NCBI GenBank assembly: GCA_900557645.1 | Contig: USSZ01000013.1 | Location: forward strand, 1 to 27,808 | DNA from: an uncultured Eubacteriales bacterium | GTDB taxonomy: Bacteria > Bacillota > Clostridia > Christensenellales > UBA1242 | Length of the DNA stretch: 27,808 nt | Direction of reading: 5' to 3' | Part shown: positions 15,201-19,872 of the stretch, one piece after another | Layout: every line of letters starts with the position of its first letter | Position numbering within the stretch: the first letter of the stretch is position 1 | Made by a program: the position numbers and the translations under genes | The notes under the pieces: generated by a model | The model's input: the letters and a program-made list of their open reading frames with translations, nothing else | What the model was told of the DNA's origin: nothing | Database searches by the model: none

Positions 15201-18200
15201 AAGAAGCCAAATTTAGGTGAAATAACAAGCCAAAAAGGAACAATGACAGGAAATGATAATTCTTCACCAGAATTGATAGTAACTTCATTTGGTGAGTTAG
15301 GATTACCACTATCTTTCTACTTAAGTGTAAATTTAGAAGTTCAAGGAGAACTTTTGGGATATTACGAACATTTGCCTTATTATTCTGGAGCTGGTCTTCA
15401 AGGGAATGTAAATGAAGAAAAACTTGAATCAGAGAAGGTATTCTCTAGTACGGATACGTCAGACGAATTATTAATTAAAGAGAATTATTCTACATCTTAT
15501 ACAGATTCGGCATCAGATTATTTTGATAAAATTGAAAAATCTGAAAATGGAGATAACAGAATAGGGGTTTCAAGCGTTTATAGTGATAATAATATTGTTG
15601 TTAATGAAACTATGAAGTTAAATTCTGGGATTTCAATAAAACAAGTTGTAAGAAGTCAAAAGACTGGAGAAGCAAGAACTATACAAGTTGGAGATCAAAG
15701 ATTCTATATTGCAGAAGATAATAATGTTAACGATATTTTTAATGCTGGTATATATATGTATTCTGGATCATTAGAAGTAGAAATGGCATACTTTAGTAAT
15801 ACTAAATTATATGATTTAACAGCTCAAATAAAAAGCAATAGTAATGATGAAAATGGTGTTGACACAGACGTAAGAATAGATAATGTAACCAAAATTGATA
15901 ATAAGAAGATTAAAGTTGATTACACTATTTATAGTAATTCAGAAATAAATGGATACTTGAGCTTTAATATTTCTCTGGATTTTTCTGAAAGTATAAAATT
16001 TGATACTAGTAAATTTGATTATGTATATGTTGACGAATCTTCTATAGGTATTTATTTCTCTAATCCATTGGTAGAAAATCTTTCAGGTTATCAAATTTCA
16101 TATTCGAATGAATTGGGTAGTAAGACATATTATAACGTAGTTAAATTATCAAAAAAATATTATAGTGATGATAGTTTAGCACCAAAAGAGAATGATAATG
16201 AAGATTATATTTATTTAGCTTACGATAATAAAGATCCTAATACTTTAATTTATATACCAAATGCTCAATTATTCAATACATATTCTGGTGAAACTGTAGA
16301 TGTAAATAAAACATCATTTGTGGTTGGAACTACATTATGGGGATCAAATGATAAAGATGATAATAGTGGATTTACAAAAAATGTTAGAAATTTAATTGAA
16401 AATCAATTTTCTAATAAAACTTATTATATTCGTTTAAAACAAGAAACTTTAGAGGATAAACTTATTGAAAATTTCTCAGATAATGGAGAAGGTGAAAATC
16501 AAATAAGTAAACCTAATGAATCAAAAAATGAATCTTTGACTTATGGTGAGAAAATTAATGTTAATGTTAGTTTGTCTTCTAGCATTAATAATGTTCACTA
16601 TAATAGTAGTTTTAGCATAGGTCTATCAAATAAATTAACAAAACAACAAAGTTATTCAATTATATATAATGATGGTCAAGAAAATAATATTGCTGAATTT
16701 ATATTTACATCAGATGAAAATGGGGAATGGACTTTAGGTGATAAAAATCAATTGATAATTAATTATAATAATACACCTTATACATTTAATATTTCAATTA
16801 TAGATAACGAACTCGTGTTTAAGTTTATTAATATAGATGTATCATCTAGTGATTTGGAAATTCTTAAAACACAATTAAAAAATTATATTTTATCAAACTT
16901 TGTTGCTCGTATTAAAAATGATCAAGAGACAAAAGATGTTTCACTTTCAAGTTGTATTGGTATAAAAGATTTAAATGATGATGCAACAGAAATTACAAGT
17001 GATGAACATAAGTTTACTATTAATTTGGGACCATTTGATCAAGATACTTTAATTTTAGATGGTCAAAATGTAATTTTGGGTTATGATAAAGATAAGGATT
17101 TATTACAATATAAAAATTCAACTATTACTATTAAAGGTTATAAATTTAATATTCAAATATCAAATAATCAAATTATACTGATTAATACTAATTCAGGAGT
17201 AGAGGAAATCCAAGAAGATATTTTAGGATATTTTGCGAACCTTACATATATCACAAATAATTTTGATGATTCTTTAGATGTAAAATATTTAAATTCAAAT
17301 TACAATAAAGAGATTGATATATTGAATAAAGATAAGCAGAAAATTGGAAGTGTGGTTATTAATTATAGTTTAATTAATTTTGACTGGAACACAAATAAAA
17401 ATACTACAATTTCAGTTGTTGGAAATAAAGGTTCTGCTCATGTAACTTTTAGTGGGAATTATTCCGAATTAACTAAATATACTTTAAATGATATAATAAT
17501 ATATTGGGGTCAAATATCCTTTGAACTTTCTGTTTCGGCTGATTTTGAAATAGAAAATGCATATATTAAGAAAGAATTTACTGGAAATGCTGCATATAAG
17601 ATAAGCATAAAAGATAGTGATAAATCTGAAATTGTAGAAATTGAAGATGCATTTATTTCAGATTATCAAAAACCAATAAATCAAACGATTACTGGAGATG
17701 CTGATATAAATGTAATTTATTATTCAACTTATACAATGGATAAAGATGATTCTGGTTATGTAAATATTATATTGAAAACACCAAATAATAATATATTATA
17801 TGTTGAGAATAACATAAATTCAGATTCAGGTACACTAAATCTTGAACCATTAAATGTAGGAGAACTTGTTCGTGGTTATGAAGAAAAATTGATTAATGAT
17901 GACAAACTTGTTGTATTGTTAAAGTTAATGATATCTAGTGGTGAAAATCAAAATGGAGAAAAATATATTCTATATAATTATCAAGATGAACAAAATAAAG
18001 ATGTTTTTAGTAAAGTTGTTTATCAAAATGGGAAGGTAGAGTATAAAATTTTCTTTGAAGGAAAAGATGAGATAATAGAAGAGATTGAAACAGAAGATGG
18101 AGGAACTAGAACATCTTATGGTAGAAATATTACTGAAGAACAATTAAAAGAGGATGATAAAATTTATCTTTCACCTATGAATAATAATGCAAGATATATT

Positions 18201-19871
18201 AAGTTTTCTGAAATATCTAATTATGAAATTTTTTCTAATAATACTCAATTATTAGAAGAAATTAATAATTTGGTAGATGCTTTGGGAACAAATTCTATAT
18301 TTATTAAAAACAATGATTATCAAGTTTTGTATAAATATGAATACAATTATTATGAAGGTAAAGATGATGATGAAGACAATAGAACTATTTATACTTCAAT
18401 AGGAACAGCGGTTTATGAATGGAATTCATTTAAATTACCAAAGTATTATGTTAATAATAAAAGTTTATCAACATCTGTTGATAGTTACGAAGATTTTGAT
18501 TTTATTCCTGCACAAAACTCTAAAAATTCTTTTGTTTATCAAGTTAACGATGATCTATCATTTTCTATTATATTAAATTCAAATTCACATTCATCATATT
18601 CAGAAATAAATGTTAGTTATAATAAAGTTGAAGCATATAGTGAAAATTCAAAAATAGTTGTTGACTCTACAATAACTCCATATTCAATAGTATTAAGGAA
18701 TGACATTTCATTAAATTCTTCTGGTTTTAATCAAAATGAGAATATTAATATTATTGGTAATAAGTATTATATTTCATATATTGATTATTCATTATTCAAT
18801 AATGTTGGTGGAAAAGAAAATAAATTTATAAAGGATTTATCTTTGTTAAGCGAAACGTATGATAATACTAGTTTTATATCAGGTAAGGTTGATTATTTAA
18901 ATTTGAAAAATATTTCATTATATGGCTCTATTGTTAATTATGTTACTTCCAATAATAAAGCGACAATTATAAATAATTCAAGTGGCACGGTTCAATCTGA
19001 GAATGGTAGTTCAGTTGAGTATAACAATAATATTAAAATTGATGGAATTGATATTTATATGGCTATAAACAATACAAATAATCAAACTGGAGAAGGTAAT
19101 GTATCCTCTGATTTAATCTTATTTAATGAAATAGATAGTTTAATAAATGGTAAAAATTATGGTATTATTAAATCTATTGATGGGGAAACAGGAGTTAAAG
19201 AAGATAAAATCACTAACGATGAAGGAGAAGAAAAAATTACGAAATATCAAATTGGTGTAAATGGAAATAGTTATAATAGGACTGGTTATGATGGTGCAGA
19301 TGGAACATCAGGAGGTAATATTTATATAGTATCATCATCTAATGAAATGTCTAAATTACAATTTTCAGATCATGGTTTATTGATTACCGGAAATGGTGGA
19401 AATGGTGGTGCAGGCGGAGCATCTTTTAGAGTTGATGATATCATGGGGAATGGTGATTTAGATTATGAAAATAACAATAATATGCAGCAACAGTTTGAAC
19501 CTGGCAATGGTGGAGAAAAAGGTTATAAGGGTAAAATATATGGCCTATCAGAAGAAATTAAAGAGAATATAGTTGCAAAAACTCAAATAACAGAATGTTC
19601 TTTATCAAAAGATGGAATAGATGGAATGACTGGTGCTACTGGTAGAGGTAGTGTAGGATGTATTAGAATAAATAATGTTAATCATACTTTTGCGTGGGAA
19701 GAACCTAAATTTATCCAAATGATTTTACCAGATGGAACAATAGAATCTCCTATATATAGTGATCTTCACGAGAATAAAATTGATGATATTACAGATGATA
19801 TAGATGATTTAGTTAAAAAAATTATCAGTCTTGGCAATTATGCTCAGAAAGAACCAGGAGCTAGGAAGTAA
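3..19871 (+). CDS. Giant multi-domain surface/secreted protein with Ig-like and GLUG beta-helix repeats, 5'-partial
   Basis: One open frame of at least 6,622 codons runs from the left edge to a TAA at 19869-19871. The true start is outside the window: the frame is open at codon 3-5 (TCT), and the GTG at 6 has no visible ribosome site. Domains seen in order: Ig-like beta-sandwich stretches (about residues 1-1070), a first GLUG beta-helix (1073-1353), more Ig-like domains (to about 2250), five further GLUG clusters (about 2255-5045), an Asn-rich beta tail (5046-6220), and a Gly-rich C-terminus. Cysteine is very rare (about 15), and Asn, Asp, Ser, Thr and Glu dominate, as in extracellular repeat proteins. 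There is no LPXTG, no hydrophobic C-terminal anchor and no recognisable enzyme motif. By family analogy the role is cell-surface adhesion or a structural stalk; that is inference. radC follows one base downstream. Confidence 0.9.
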   Translation, partial: SVLSASGEQKPTLSLSRESVEIELYSGDLDSGYETVTAEVFNASDTSISVSANGYEQIVNVNAQPTTSGKTLITITGLQEGYAEVVVRTNQGNAYKTINVDVYSEVSEMSQKVEEVSKKKNFVIRGTTNTLIENNLIEFKPSQNSRRTITWTFENDTNQTIGASIDGNILTISDEYTQNEIILKATTEKGITTLINLPVIDKIEADVSFEWSYSENSEFQQIDPKQSYTIVPNVPTDDLYEGYISVNYAGELDITPVVTTKSGAQTSDVTVVRYAEYNDRPLFKVYANKDKVNINGDYIIYFEIGYKNYDYSINSLSSCPINISVREKVNGITISTDNAVDIEGSEQTIYTDYASSSEKGKEFNVSITPTTVIGATNKYSISVHRESAGEAIAEGCPIEIWYRDALNGNIWTQIPLVEDPASGDYVTTENNLPSVNKIYIKASSSLKVQSYSGISLTFTSEDNKNVSTSFNVKLVRSVSVEDFTFEDADFRVDSSKETGVTIKKTFTLKGQTSVEGLYIINNSKYVDISEPQKVSNDENSVTFEIILTLKKESYGVTSLDSYQIAHENGLVSEEFDIDIFLPLKSASVTEDTNNLSNSVTDREYSNNIYLSNGEVYDDEAPASISRLMLKNGSTTPVLYSYNTVAGQSAIANISVSYYDYSQSGLDLAAFKNLMTNPAGIAEIINKSKENEEKVSGVANFTNNNSNILTKSEGFTYAVLSFTGKGVDNVDQNGNVTLIRIILIESYVGPDGLNVTPSANKQISLYAEDTVATRDEDETKKRITINFNNSQITYYDLANFEFVSTREDSNGNPVMGEQTISGNSITWENGRYSITNISINSNSISFDVVALTTMSDHAFYDDLLVHYVLKNDSGKVVTDIYTPISITIKNAQRIESVIWENSDEDGIYFEVGTSEPYYMLLQTSPTNAKNNNMSYIITDDNGGVITNFVSVSSDYSANTLAVNLSKSINEGMSGYIYVLPEDAIYNNSVKYYFMDGDREKSGSVAVSELGLIKDSTTRQTWFEFLTTEAYFKSITSADNEKNVSFADVLLKVKVTAADGKSFDYAYRIYDVNGFVKMKADLYYTIMNSLDLTNVDRSAEEFRTSFSGGLQGYNSDITINFSGNNFTQTLTESATIRNIKFSGNVSEGNGFVVDTNNGTISNVTVDVNDRYASTLIVKSGENAGGIAGLNNSLIENCSVLGLTIDASISGSKVGGIAGQNTGTIREGVVEFYNLINKDSTGEEDKYAPNTFTGVTVGGLVGKILNNSIIEKSYVYDYNLASSDDRVLIGYSGSIEVGNFAGIVAEDADPAVTKIDYSFAVLNDGTPYSGYLNETTKVTITNSYIGYYGMEGYDVTYLPDDIQINDNYVENGEEGFLNYVNNGNAHLKDLYQDEKVSDVSSYSIKTTDTSTTNGYYKSIEVSSDKGILFNYNLEDNPNDLTSSEQNDLNELNTISLSELVGVSDISRNIIVSSSSSNILKIVGSDIIINKTGNVILTLSSKQDVSQYKEIYVKVIYAMSDVIVSWTDASGYTNIVEDDSLSYLQKTKTRDYIVGYDKTTVVLGNTAQRYDLTLNENINMTVNLSGLTESGQSLVSYQKISNEVFKFTANDSSVDTDVSLTPVVFEKQDAIEPGEDEELTEDQEIENIFRSEEYQKAINEIFERNFKISPTDGVITFALSGENLPITPSTNGTVRVQIETTEKDDYIIPQIRYNNEELKIETNYNLYSYILPKDEQTNSPIIDARVSLVSSNFDDQTGVYTYIYEVNFAVNNNYKNKISDDFVFDVSFVSHSGNDSRDNDNGNFELTITKQKFTNVDISNLRITNSYYAKDGEEYITVHETGSKTGVLAPGNSSVLQININPSFAYYDYMDISYSGATVSNAVNVELVKPYNGSDDKFVRASDSNVQTVGSALRFTPTAEEKDLGIIYFKLWINSTVNSDSTIKFTVRFYESEGEQITYVNYYLSISYLKEPTITIDGKDTAYIAKGSQANIEITVLADQTVESPIVVGDEVTGINISSLSEPVVDEIRGTKTYTATLSASVLASVAESANDTFYVQATVNRDLNGITESKTTTATAIIVDFKLDTDNIEIANSEDNQVDVWLGVPKTFDVSYNLIPEEYQYDASDEESSNIVKELNAKRNSFITKQYYPTDATEAENANYLINYIYTSDNKTPEAQTLVDRLFYVINGNELVHVNDPSVKENSPVEFKQDGDDVIVTGKTMGATVEVVLKTYISAGGLTAEYDTHFTITVDAYSDPDLPLTISNASEFKNLNPENYDEIKANDYILTNDIVLENYTPFDSSMIRSLDGNGYTIFIKNFNVEPEETSALNLALFNTVTEDTTLKNVRVNMYNGGQLTIDISTYTTINIAGIAITNKGTITNSEVVAFYCEEKKMGDVLLVDSCALHNNPVGINVKYVRGKNTTEEVYLTQNSKWTSNIAGFVLNNDGSITNSRVGGDSITIIDSEKLIDDTPTGYTYASTQELETFNIIGQGNMAGFVLSNAGAIASSFVKQLDMENKSEATSFYTSGFVGTNTNSIITSYVEGVDTPSTVPAEDRSVYAKEGSSIKSKLGYIAGFIYTNSGNIKDSYSNILISNSTDTSRVYLASGFVYINRGVLENCYSASQITNSKFTQMNFSGVDNEGNLLAEGTYINCYFFNKDYESFEDTNDTTTESQFGTGALMVTNPSDVSNFYGFAIADGENDGIWRKEAVGTITEKGETVTKYSITLIETNNISHSHRYTLYIDENSDYEGIVGENEQGKYILPYSTLQFIETGLEIDTSLGTKSNPIIVADYQDFVEVTGTSTSTNISKYYDDEMVWGTYRLVNDIDLSQLVSSDKSVVLPSTMKAFAGTIYGNGFEISGISITSDTTRVAFGLFASIEGRRGSTPIITNLDITLNQVVAGDVVMVGGLAGYIKDAIIVNIDISFNDNSKVTGLSFVGGVAGLAFGNNILKNITITNPTVTADRYSYVSEGDYLTTTSLSTFRTGLKNDLNYGASVDSITIKNMQNYSYAGSVIGYVDNYVVESTEFNINQSDTYSINNIRVSGIVNVQAQVVGGIFGLTGYQTNVRDVGITIDGNSSNNSSHIISTKYFAGGVVGQSFGSLSRVFAVHNENTQNEIENNMGYFYQGNTQMERGILDLFVIADEEYSQEYIGGIAGYVGSGKLEISYSKLNVTSTTAKYAGGLIGGMELMDTKSYQADTDMAAEPSYTKYFINEAYATGDIRGSVRAGGLIGAIEGEGSRVSLLSVNAFNYFTTYNYETQEYGNITTEGNASNNYKVNSIVGDFIDSEDNIAAGDEYPSYIVFMQAKEEVSDGGTGEGGVTNVYIPSVSYYQYYEFNGFETRLNVFNGYQADNEQLSPNYLYAIASPSLYNDAQTGHTYTQEGFLNSGAWSTANWVHPSEDLFPGIRYQRSTDVLYLDYYNVKEIFAKMSNGGTYTVIVRGLESENAEGVYKDINLADIKELYNYNDEDLIITGFKGRLIGGQGYKNEKGEDVKIIAENNFIKSVGQGFSLEDLTIEFTGSEDENLMLKDDGQGNAGLLIQSALNEVNISNVTLDIKKPIFADLEKLTNNDVIKLGLIAPTITSSSITNLNIKFDSSSNSLLNIKGTTNAGETKKDLYAGIITGELSQESPISIMQVDGIKLEISGNLLALENTDFNNYYLGGYFGKTTKGVDAQALRLTITDIIKNSSQLENDYSSILLSGVKQTNSNIGDGLYLGGYIGKVDGLDILGTFEEKTINVKLNYWINNSTIDNLYSGLVLGAKDTSSKLDFKGQTSTIDGGLYVDSNVKLKNLISGGIVGYNTGSAFNISDINRINFEIAQKNSAQSNTNLPTLNKNSFVDYNTEDYNNSAVKIGYSGQVGSANVGVVVGQSNAQLSFTGINSGTYLNPEQTTNANDSSKSIRLKRGSNDTKINIGSVVGLFDMATQFDNALNISGNIISNSNYLLLTDANVKDTQEDLHTTNVGGIVGSIQNSQGINATINGNTAKGSKIRYDGGVFSDIESINFGGIVGFILTGEDGNGKISINNTSFGGVLKVFGENSNESSIVAGGTIGNDSSMATLEISKNYNYGDVFVQYGDKLRSLSEYCFGGLVGELSEKSYSGVKDNYSIVTSHNSKYSSYTVNTAHALFGQGEPKDVVSNSNFYNHQVALLTDDNGRDAGYYSSYGSSTYGYGEESSTDTILIDTITENVISDSSSGTKLNPIILSSNDSKTGIILNSNNMINGMTYYVIGPNTDDSSNSFVNTTITGENNKVLSNVAIIGEGRTISYELNDSKESMKYAFIDKLSGYSFVSGVVLDVDIMVDDAVEKVVEEEEEQTKYYAGLVSELSGQATVYASQVKGTIDVGSYIEKKDGTQETSSVSSHKVNVSGLVGLMTGGKIFDCSTAVDITYRAKENGNIYGITALKNINNVDSIADKLIDNTYATGSLVTYIDTNMYAFTNGASNAIIQNSYTITKLDWSDYTRESNIPNNSTIFSTFGIKDDTITNYTLNKVYYDKNALNVNIDTKATTKEYIVEGITIFTNLEKYENINVTDDFYNISKNNILTEEDKWIRLYNFNYNYPTLKYGYMKVSSYAMLNEESRGSNNSDEYDYYIVEGSYTRLSNNSSPDTTDENKEKFFMIPNAGVLKNIEKIGLDKNYILLYDIDLNNTDFGSNTLGDFKGKFDGQEKTITGLTNSLFDKVGVTDTVTPDKQKEVYVRNLRLTEADLKNGSGILAKEIIGNDLYNVTISNMTLSGTITDTDSDQNDNNEDHGALSNRLTHASINTITNMTTITITKKTAITKVGGLVGFMNGGEIQFSGNYGPINVEINNAGTLSYVGGLVGIVGSNIEGEEGVDEDTENIIKNSYNATSVINGYEISLSQGKSAFYVTGGLVGYNNQNISITQSYNSGMIKSGNKSNIKDKNNATTGSYAGGILGLDEMKATIDYCYNEGTVEALGKNPEYKWAWEENVEYVDGNGNQQTSELALTLRISDAVPRNVWAYGIGYLNGENSSIKNSQVRLTNSSDNSTINNNGSAVSENTLLNCWDWEDIKQDCTTKDYSTIGRYVKIYSALVYWWGEAHYKKLNIHISPKKPNLGEITSQKGTMTGNDNSSPELIVTSFGELGLPLSFYLSVNLEVQGELLGYYEHLPYYSGAGLQGNVNEEKLESEKVFSSTDTSDELLIKENYSTSYTDSASDYFDKIEKSENGDNRIGVSSVYSDNNIVVNETMKLNSGISIKQVVRSQKTGEARTIQVGDQRFYIAEDNNVNDIFNAGIYMYSGSLEVEMAYFSNTKLYDLTAQIKSNSNDENGVDTDVRIDNVTKIDNKKIKVDYTIYSNSEINGYLSFNISLDFSESIKFDTSKFDYVYVDESSIGIYFSNPLVENLSGYQISYSNELGSKTYYNVVKLSKKYYSDDSLAPKENDNEDYIYLAYDNKDPNTLIYIPNAQLFNTYSGETVDVNKTSFVVGTTLWGSNDKDDNSGFTKNVRNLIENQFSNKTYYIRLKQETLEDKLIENFSDNGEGENQISKPNESKNESLTYGEKINVNVSLSSSINNVHYNSSFSIGLSNKLTKQQSYSIIYNDGQENNIAEFIFTSDENGEWTLGDKNQLIINYNNTPYTFNISIIDNELVFKFINIDVSSSDLEILKTQLKNYILSNFVARIKNDQETKDVSLSSCIGIKDLNDDATEITSDEHKFTINLGPFDQDTLILDGQNVILGYDKDKDLLQYKNSTITIKGYKFNIQISNNQIILINTNSGVEEIQEDILGYFANLTYITNNFDDSLDVKYLNSNYNKEIDILNKDKQKIGSVVINYSLINFDWNTNKNTTISVVGNKGSAHVTFSGNYSELTKYTLNDIIIYWGQISFELSVSADFEIENAYIKKEFTGNAAYKISIKDSDKSEIVEIEDAFISDYQKPINQTITGDADINVIYYSTYTMDKDDSGYVNIILKTPNNNILYVENNINSDSGTLNLEPLNVGELVRGYEEKLINDDKLVVLLKLMISSGENQNGEKYILYNYQDEQNKDVFSKVVYQNGKVEYKIFFEGKDEIIEEIETEDGGTRTSYGRNITEEQLKEDDKIYLSPMNNNARYIKFSEISNYEIFSNNTQLLEEINNLVDALGTNSIFIKNNDYQVLYKYEYNYYEGKDDDEDNRTIYTSIGTAVYEWNSFKLPKYYVNNKSLSTSVDSYEDFDFIPAQNSKNSFVYQVNDDLSFSIILNSNSHSSYSEINVSYNKVEAYSENSKIVVDSTITPYSIVLRNDISLNSSGFNQNENINIIGNKYYISYIDYSLFNNVGGKENKFIKDLSLLSETYDNTSFISGKVDYLNLKNISLYGSIVNYVTSNNKATIINNSSGTVQSENGSSVEYNNNIKIDGIDIYMAINNTNNQTGEGNVSSDLILFNEIDSLINGKNYGIIKSIDGETGVKEDKITNDEGEEKITKYQIGVNGNSYNRTGYDGADGTSGGNIYIVSSSNEMSKLQFSDHGLLITGNGGNGGAGGASFRVDDIMGNGDLDYENNNNMQQQFEPGNGGEKGYKGKIYGLSEEIKENIVAKTQITECSLSKDGIDGMTGATGRGSVGCIRINNVNHTFAWEEPKFIQMILPDGTIESPIYSDLHENKIDDITDDIDDLVKKIISLGNYAQKEPGARK
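3222..4062 (+). repeat. GLUG / right-handed beta-helix cluster 1
   Basis: A beta-helix-like lead-in (the GFVKMKADLYYTIMNSLDL region, then NIKFSGNVSEGNGFVV and GTISNVTVDV) is followed by four GLUG-type units: AGGIAGLNNSLIENCSV, VGGIAGQNTGTIREG, VGGLVGKILNNSIIEKSYV and VGNFAGIVAEDA. The pattern of a hydrophobic GG-x-x-G turn, then N-x-G/S-x-I, then a short strand is typical of the GLUG motif found in bacterial surface proteins. The units vary in spacing. Confidence 0.75.
4063..6767 (+). other. Central Ig-like domain region of the giant protein
   Basis: About 900 residues of beta-rich sequence separate GLUG clusters 1 and 2. A BIG2-like unit is readable at about 4350-4560 (NILKIVGSDIIINKTGNVIL, then a closing I-Y-V-K-V-I-Y strand). 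Another Ig-like unit is at about 5900-6230, starting PTITIDGKDTAYIAKGSQ and ending in a Thr/Ala-rich strand. An acidic linker (EPGEDEELTEDQEIE) lies at about 4887-4930. The likely role is a spacer or stalk. Domain boundaries are approximate. Confidence 0.5.
6768..8121 (+). repeat. GLUG beta-helix cluster 2
   Basis: The cluster opens with a lead-in common in GLUG proteins: I-S-N-A-S-E-F-K-N-L, then DYILTNDIVL and SLDGNGYTI. About six units follow, including IAGIAITNKGTITNSEV, IAGFVLNNDGSITNSRV, MAGFVLSNAGAIASSFV, TSGFVGTNTNSIITSYV, IAGFIYTNSGNIKDSYS and ASGFVYINRGVLENCYS. It closes with an N-C-Y-F-F segment and a GIWR motif, like the usual end of a GLUG domain. This is the most regular cluster in the protein. 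Confidence 0.8.
8328..10240 (+). repeat. GLUG beta-helix cluster 3
   Basis: The lead-in is SLGTKSNPIIVADYQDF, then GTYRLVNDIDLSQL and GTIYGNGFEISGISI, the standard opening of a GLUG beta-helix. About eight units follow, among them VGGLAGYIKDAIIV, VGGVAGLAFGNNIL, VGGIFGLTGYQTNV, AGGVVGQSFGSLSRV, IGGIAGYVGSGKLEI, AGGLIGGMELM and AGGLIGAIEGEGSRV. It ends near GAWSTANWVHPSEDLFPGIR. Each cluster's own lead-in and closing segment suggest separate beta-helix modules rather than one continuous helix. Confidence 0.8.
10290..12500 (+). repeat. GLUG beta-helix cluster 4, the longest
   Basis: After a lead-in (DINLADIKELYNYNDEDL, then GFKGRLIGGQGY) about ten GLUG-like units are spread over some 730 residues. 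They include LGGYFGKTTKG, LGGYIGKVDG, SGGIVGYNTGSAF, IGSVVGLFDMA, VGGIVGSIQNS, FGGIVGFILTG and FGGLVGELSE. The inserts between units are longer and richer in Asn and Ser than in clusters 2 and 3, so side loops probably protrude from the helix core. That structural reading is inference. Confidence 0.7.
12567..13719 (+). repeat. GLUG beta-helix cluster 5, degenerate
   Basis: The lead-in SSGTKLNPIILSS resembles the GTKSNPIIVAD opening of cluster 3. Only two or three units are recognisable (YAGLVSELSGQATVY, VSGLVGLMTGGKIFDCSTA and a weak YGITALKN). The end is typical of a GLUG domain: a W-I-R-L-Y segment followed by NYPTLKYGYM. This module is shorter and more eroded than its neighbours. Confidence 0.6.
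13755..15138 (+). repeat. GLUG beta-helix cluster 6
   Basis: The lead-in IPNAGVLKNIEKIGLDKNYI, then LYDIDLNNTDF and GKFDGQEKTITGL, is a classic GLUG opening. Four clear units follow: VGGLVGFMNGGEIQFSGNY, VGGLVGIVGSN, TGGLVGYNNQNISITQSY and AGGILGLDEMKATIDYCY. It closes with a N-C-W-D-W segment. The codons for the same GGLVG peptide differ between units, so the repeats are old at DNA level and not a recent tandem expansion. Confidence 0.75.
16650..17280 (+). repeat. Probable internal duplication in the giant protein's tail
   Basis: Two segments look homologous at protein level. The first (about 16740-16940) reads YNNTPYTFNISIIDNELVF, then an acidic stretch, LKTQLKNYILSNF and a K-N-D/N end. 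The second (about 17100-17270) reads IKGYKFNIQISNNQIILIN, then VEEIQEDILGYFANL and ITNN. The shared order is a Y-x-F-N-I strand, N-x-x-hydrophobic strand, an amphipathic helix and an aromatic end. The similarity is modest and judged by eye. No named family is recognised. Confidence 0.4.
19258..19680 (+). other. Gly-rich, partly collagen-like C-terminal segment of the giant protein
   Basis: The translated segment has YDGADGTSGGN, then GNGGNGGAGGAS, then EPGNGGEKGYKG, and finally a short collagen-like run (KDGIDGMTGATGRG) giving three to four Gly-X-Y triplets. About 60 acidic and polar residues follow, and the protein ends in basic residues without a sorting signal. Gly-rich runs like this occur in extracellular repeat proteins, where they form turns or non-covalent binding surfaces. 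Any binding role here is inference. Confidence 0.6.
19856..19868 (+). promoter_or_regulatory. Ribosome binding site(s) for radC inside the end of the giant gene
   Basis: AGGAG at 19856-19860 lies 12 bases before the ATG at 19873, and a weaker AGGAAG at 19863-19868 lies 4 bases before it. Both are within the last codons of the giant gene. Together with the family-like N-terminus (MINNNIHEGHRKRL) they support 19873 over the in-frame ATG at 19831 and imply translation linked to the upstream frame. Confidence 0.6.
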
Positions 19872-19872
19872 A

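Noticed and set aside
19831..19872. Earlier ATG start for radC within the giant gene
   Set aside because: The added 14 residues do not resemble RadC, and AGGAG/AGGAAG sites favour 19873.
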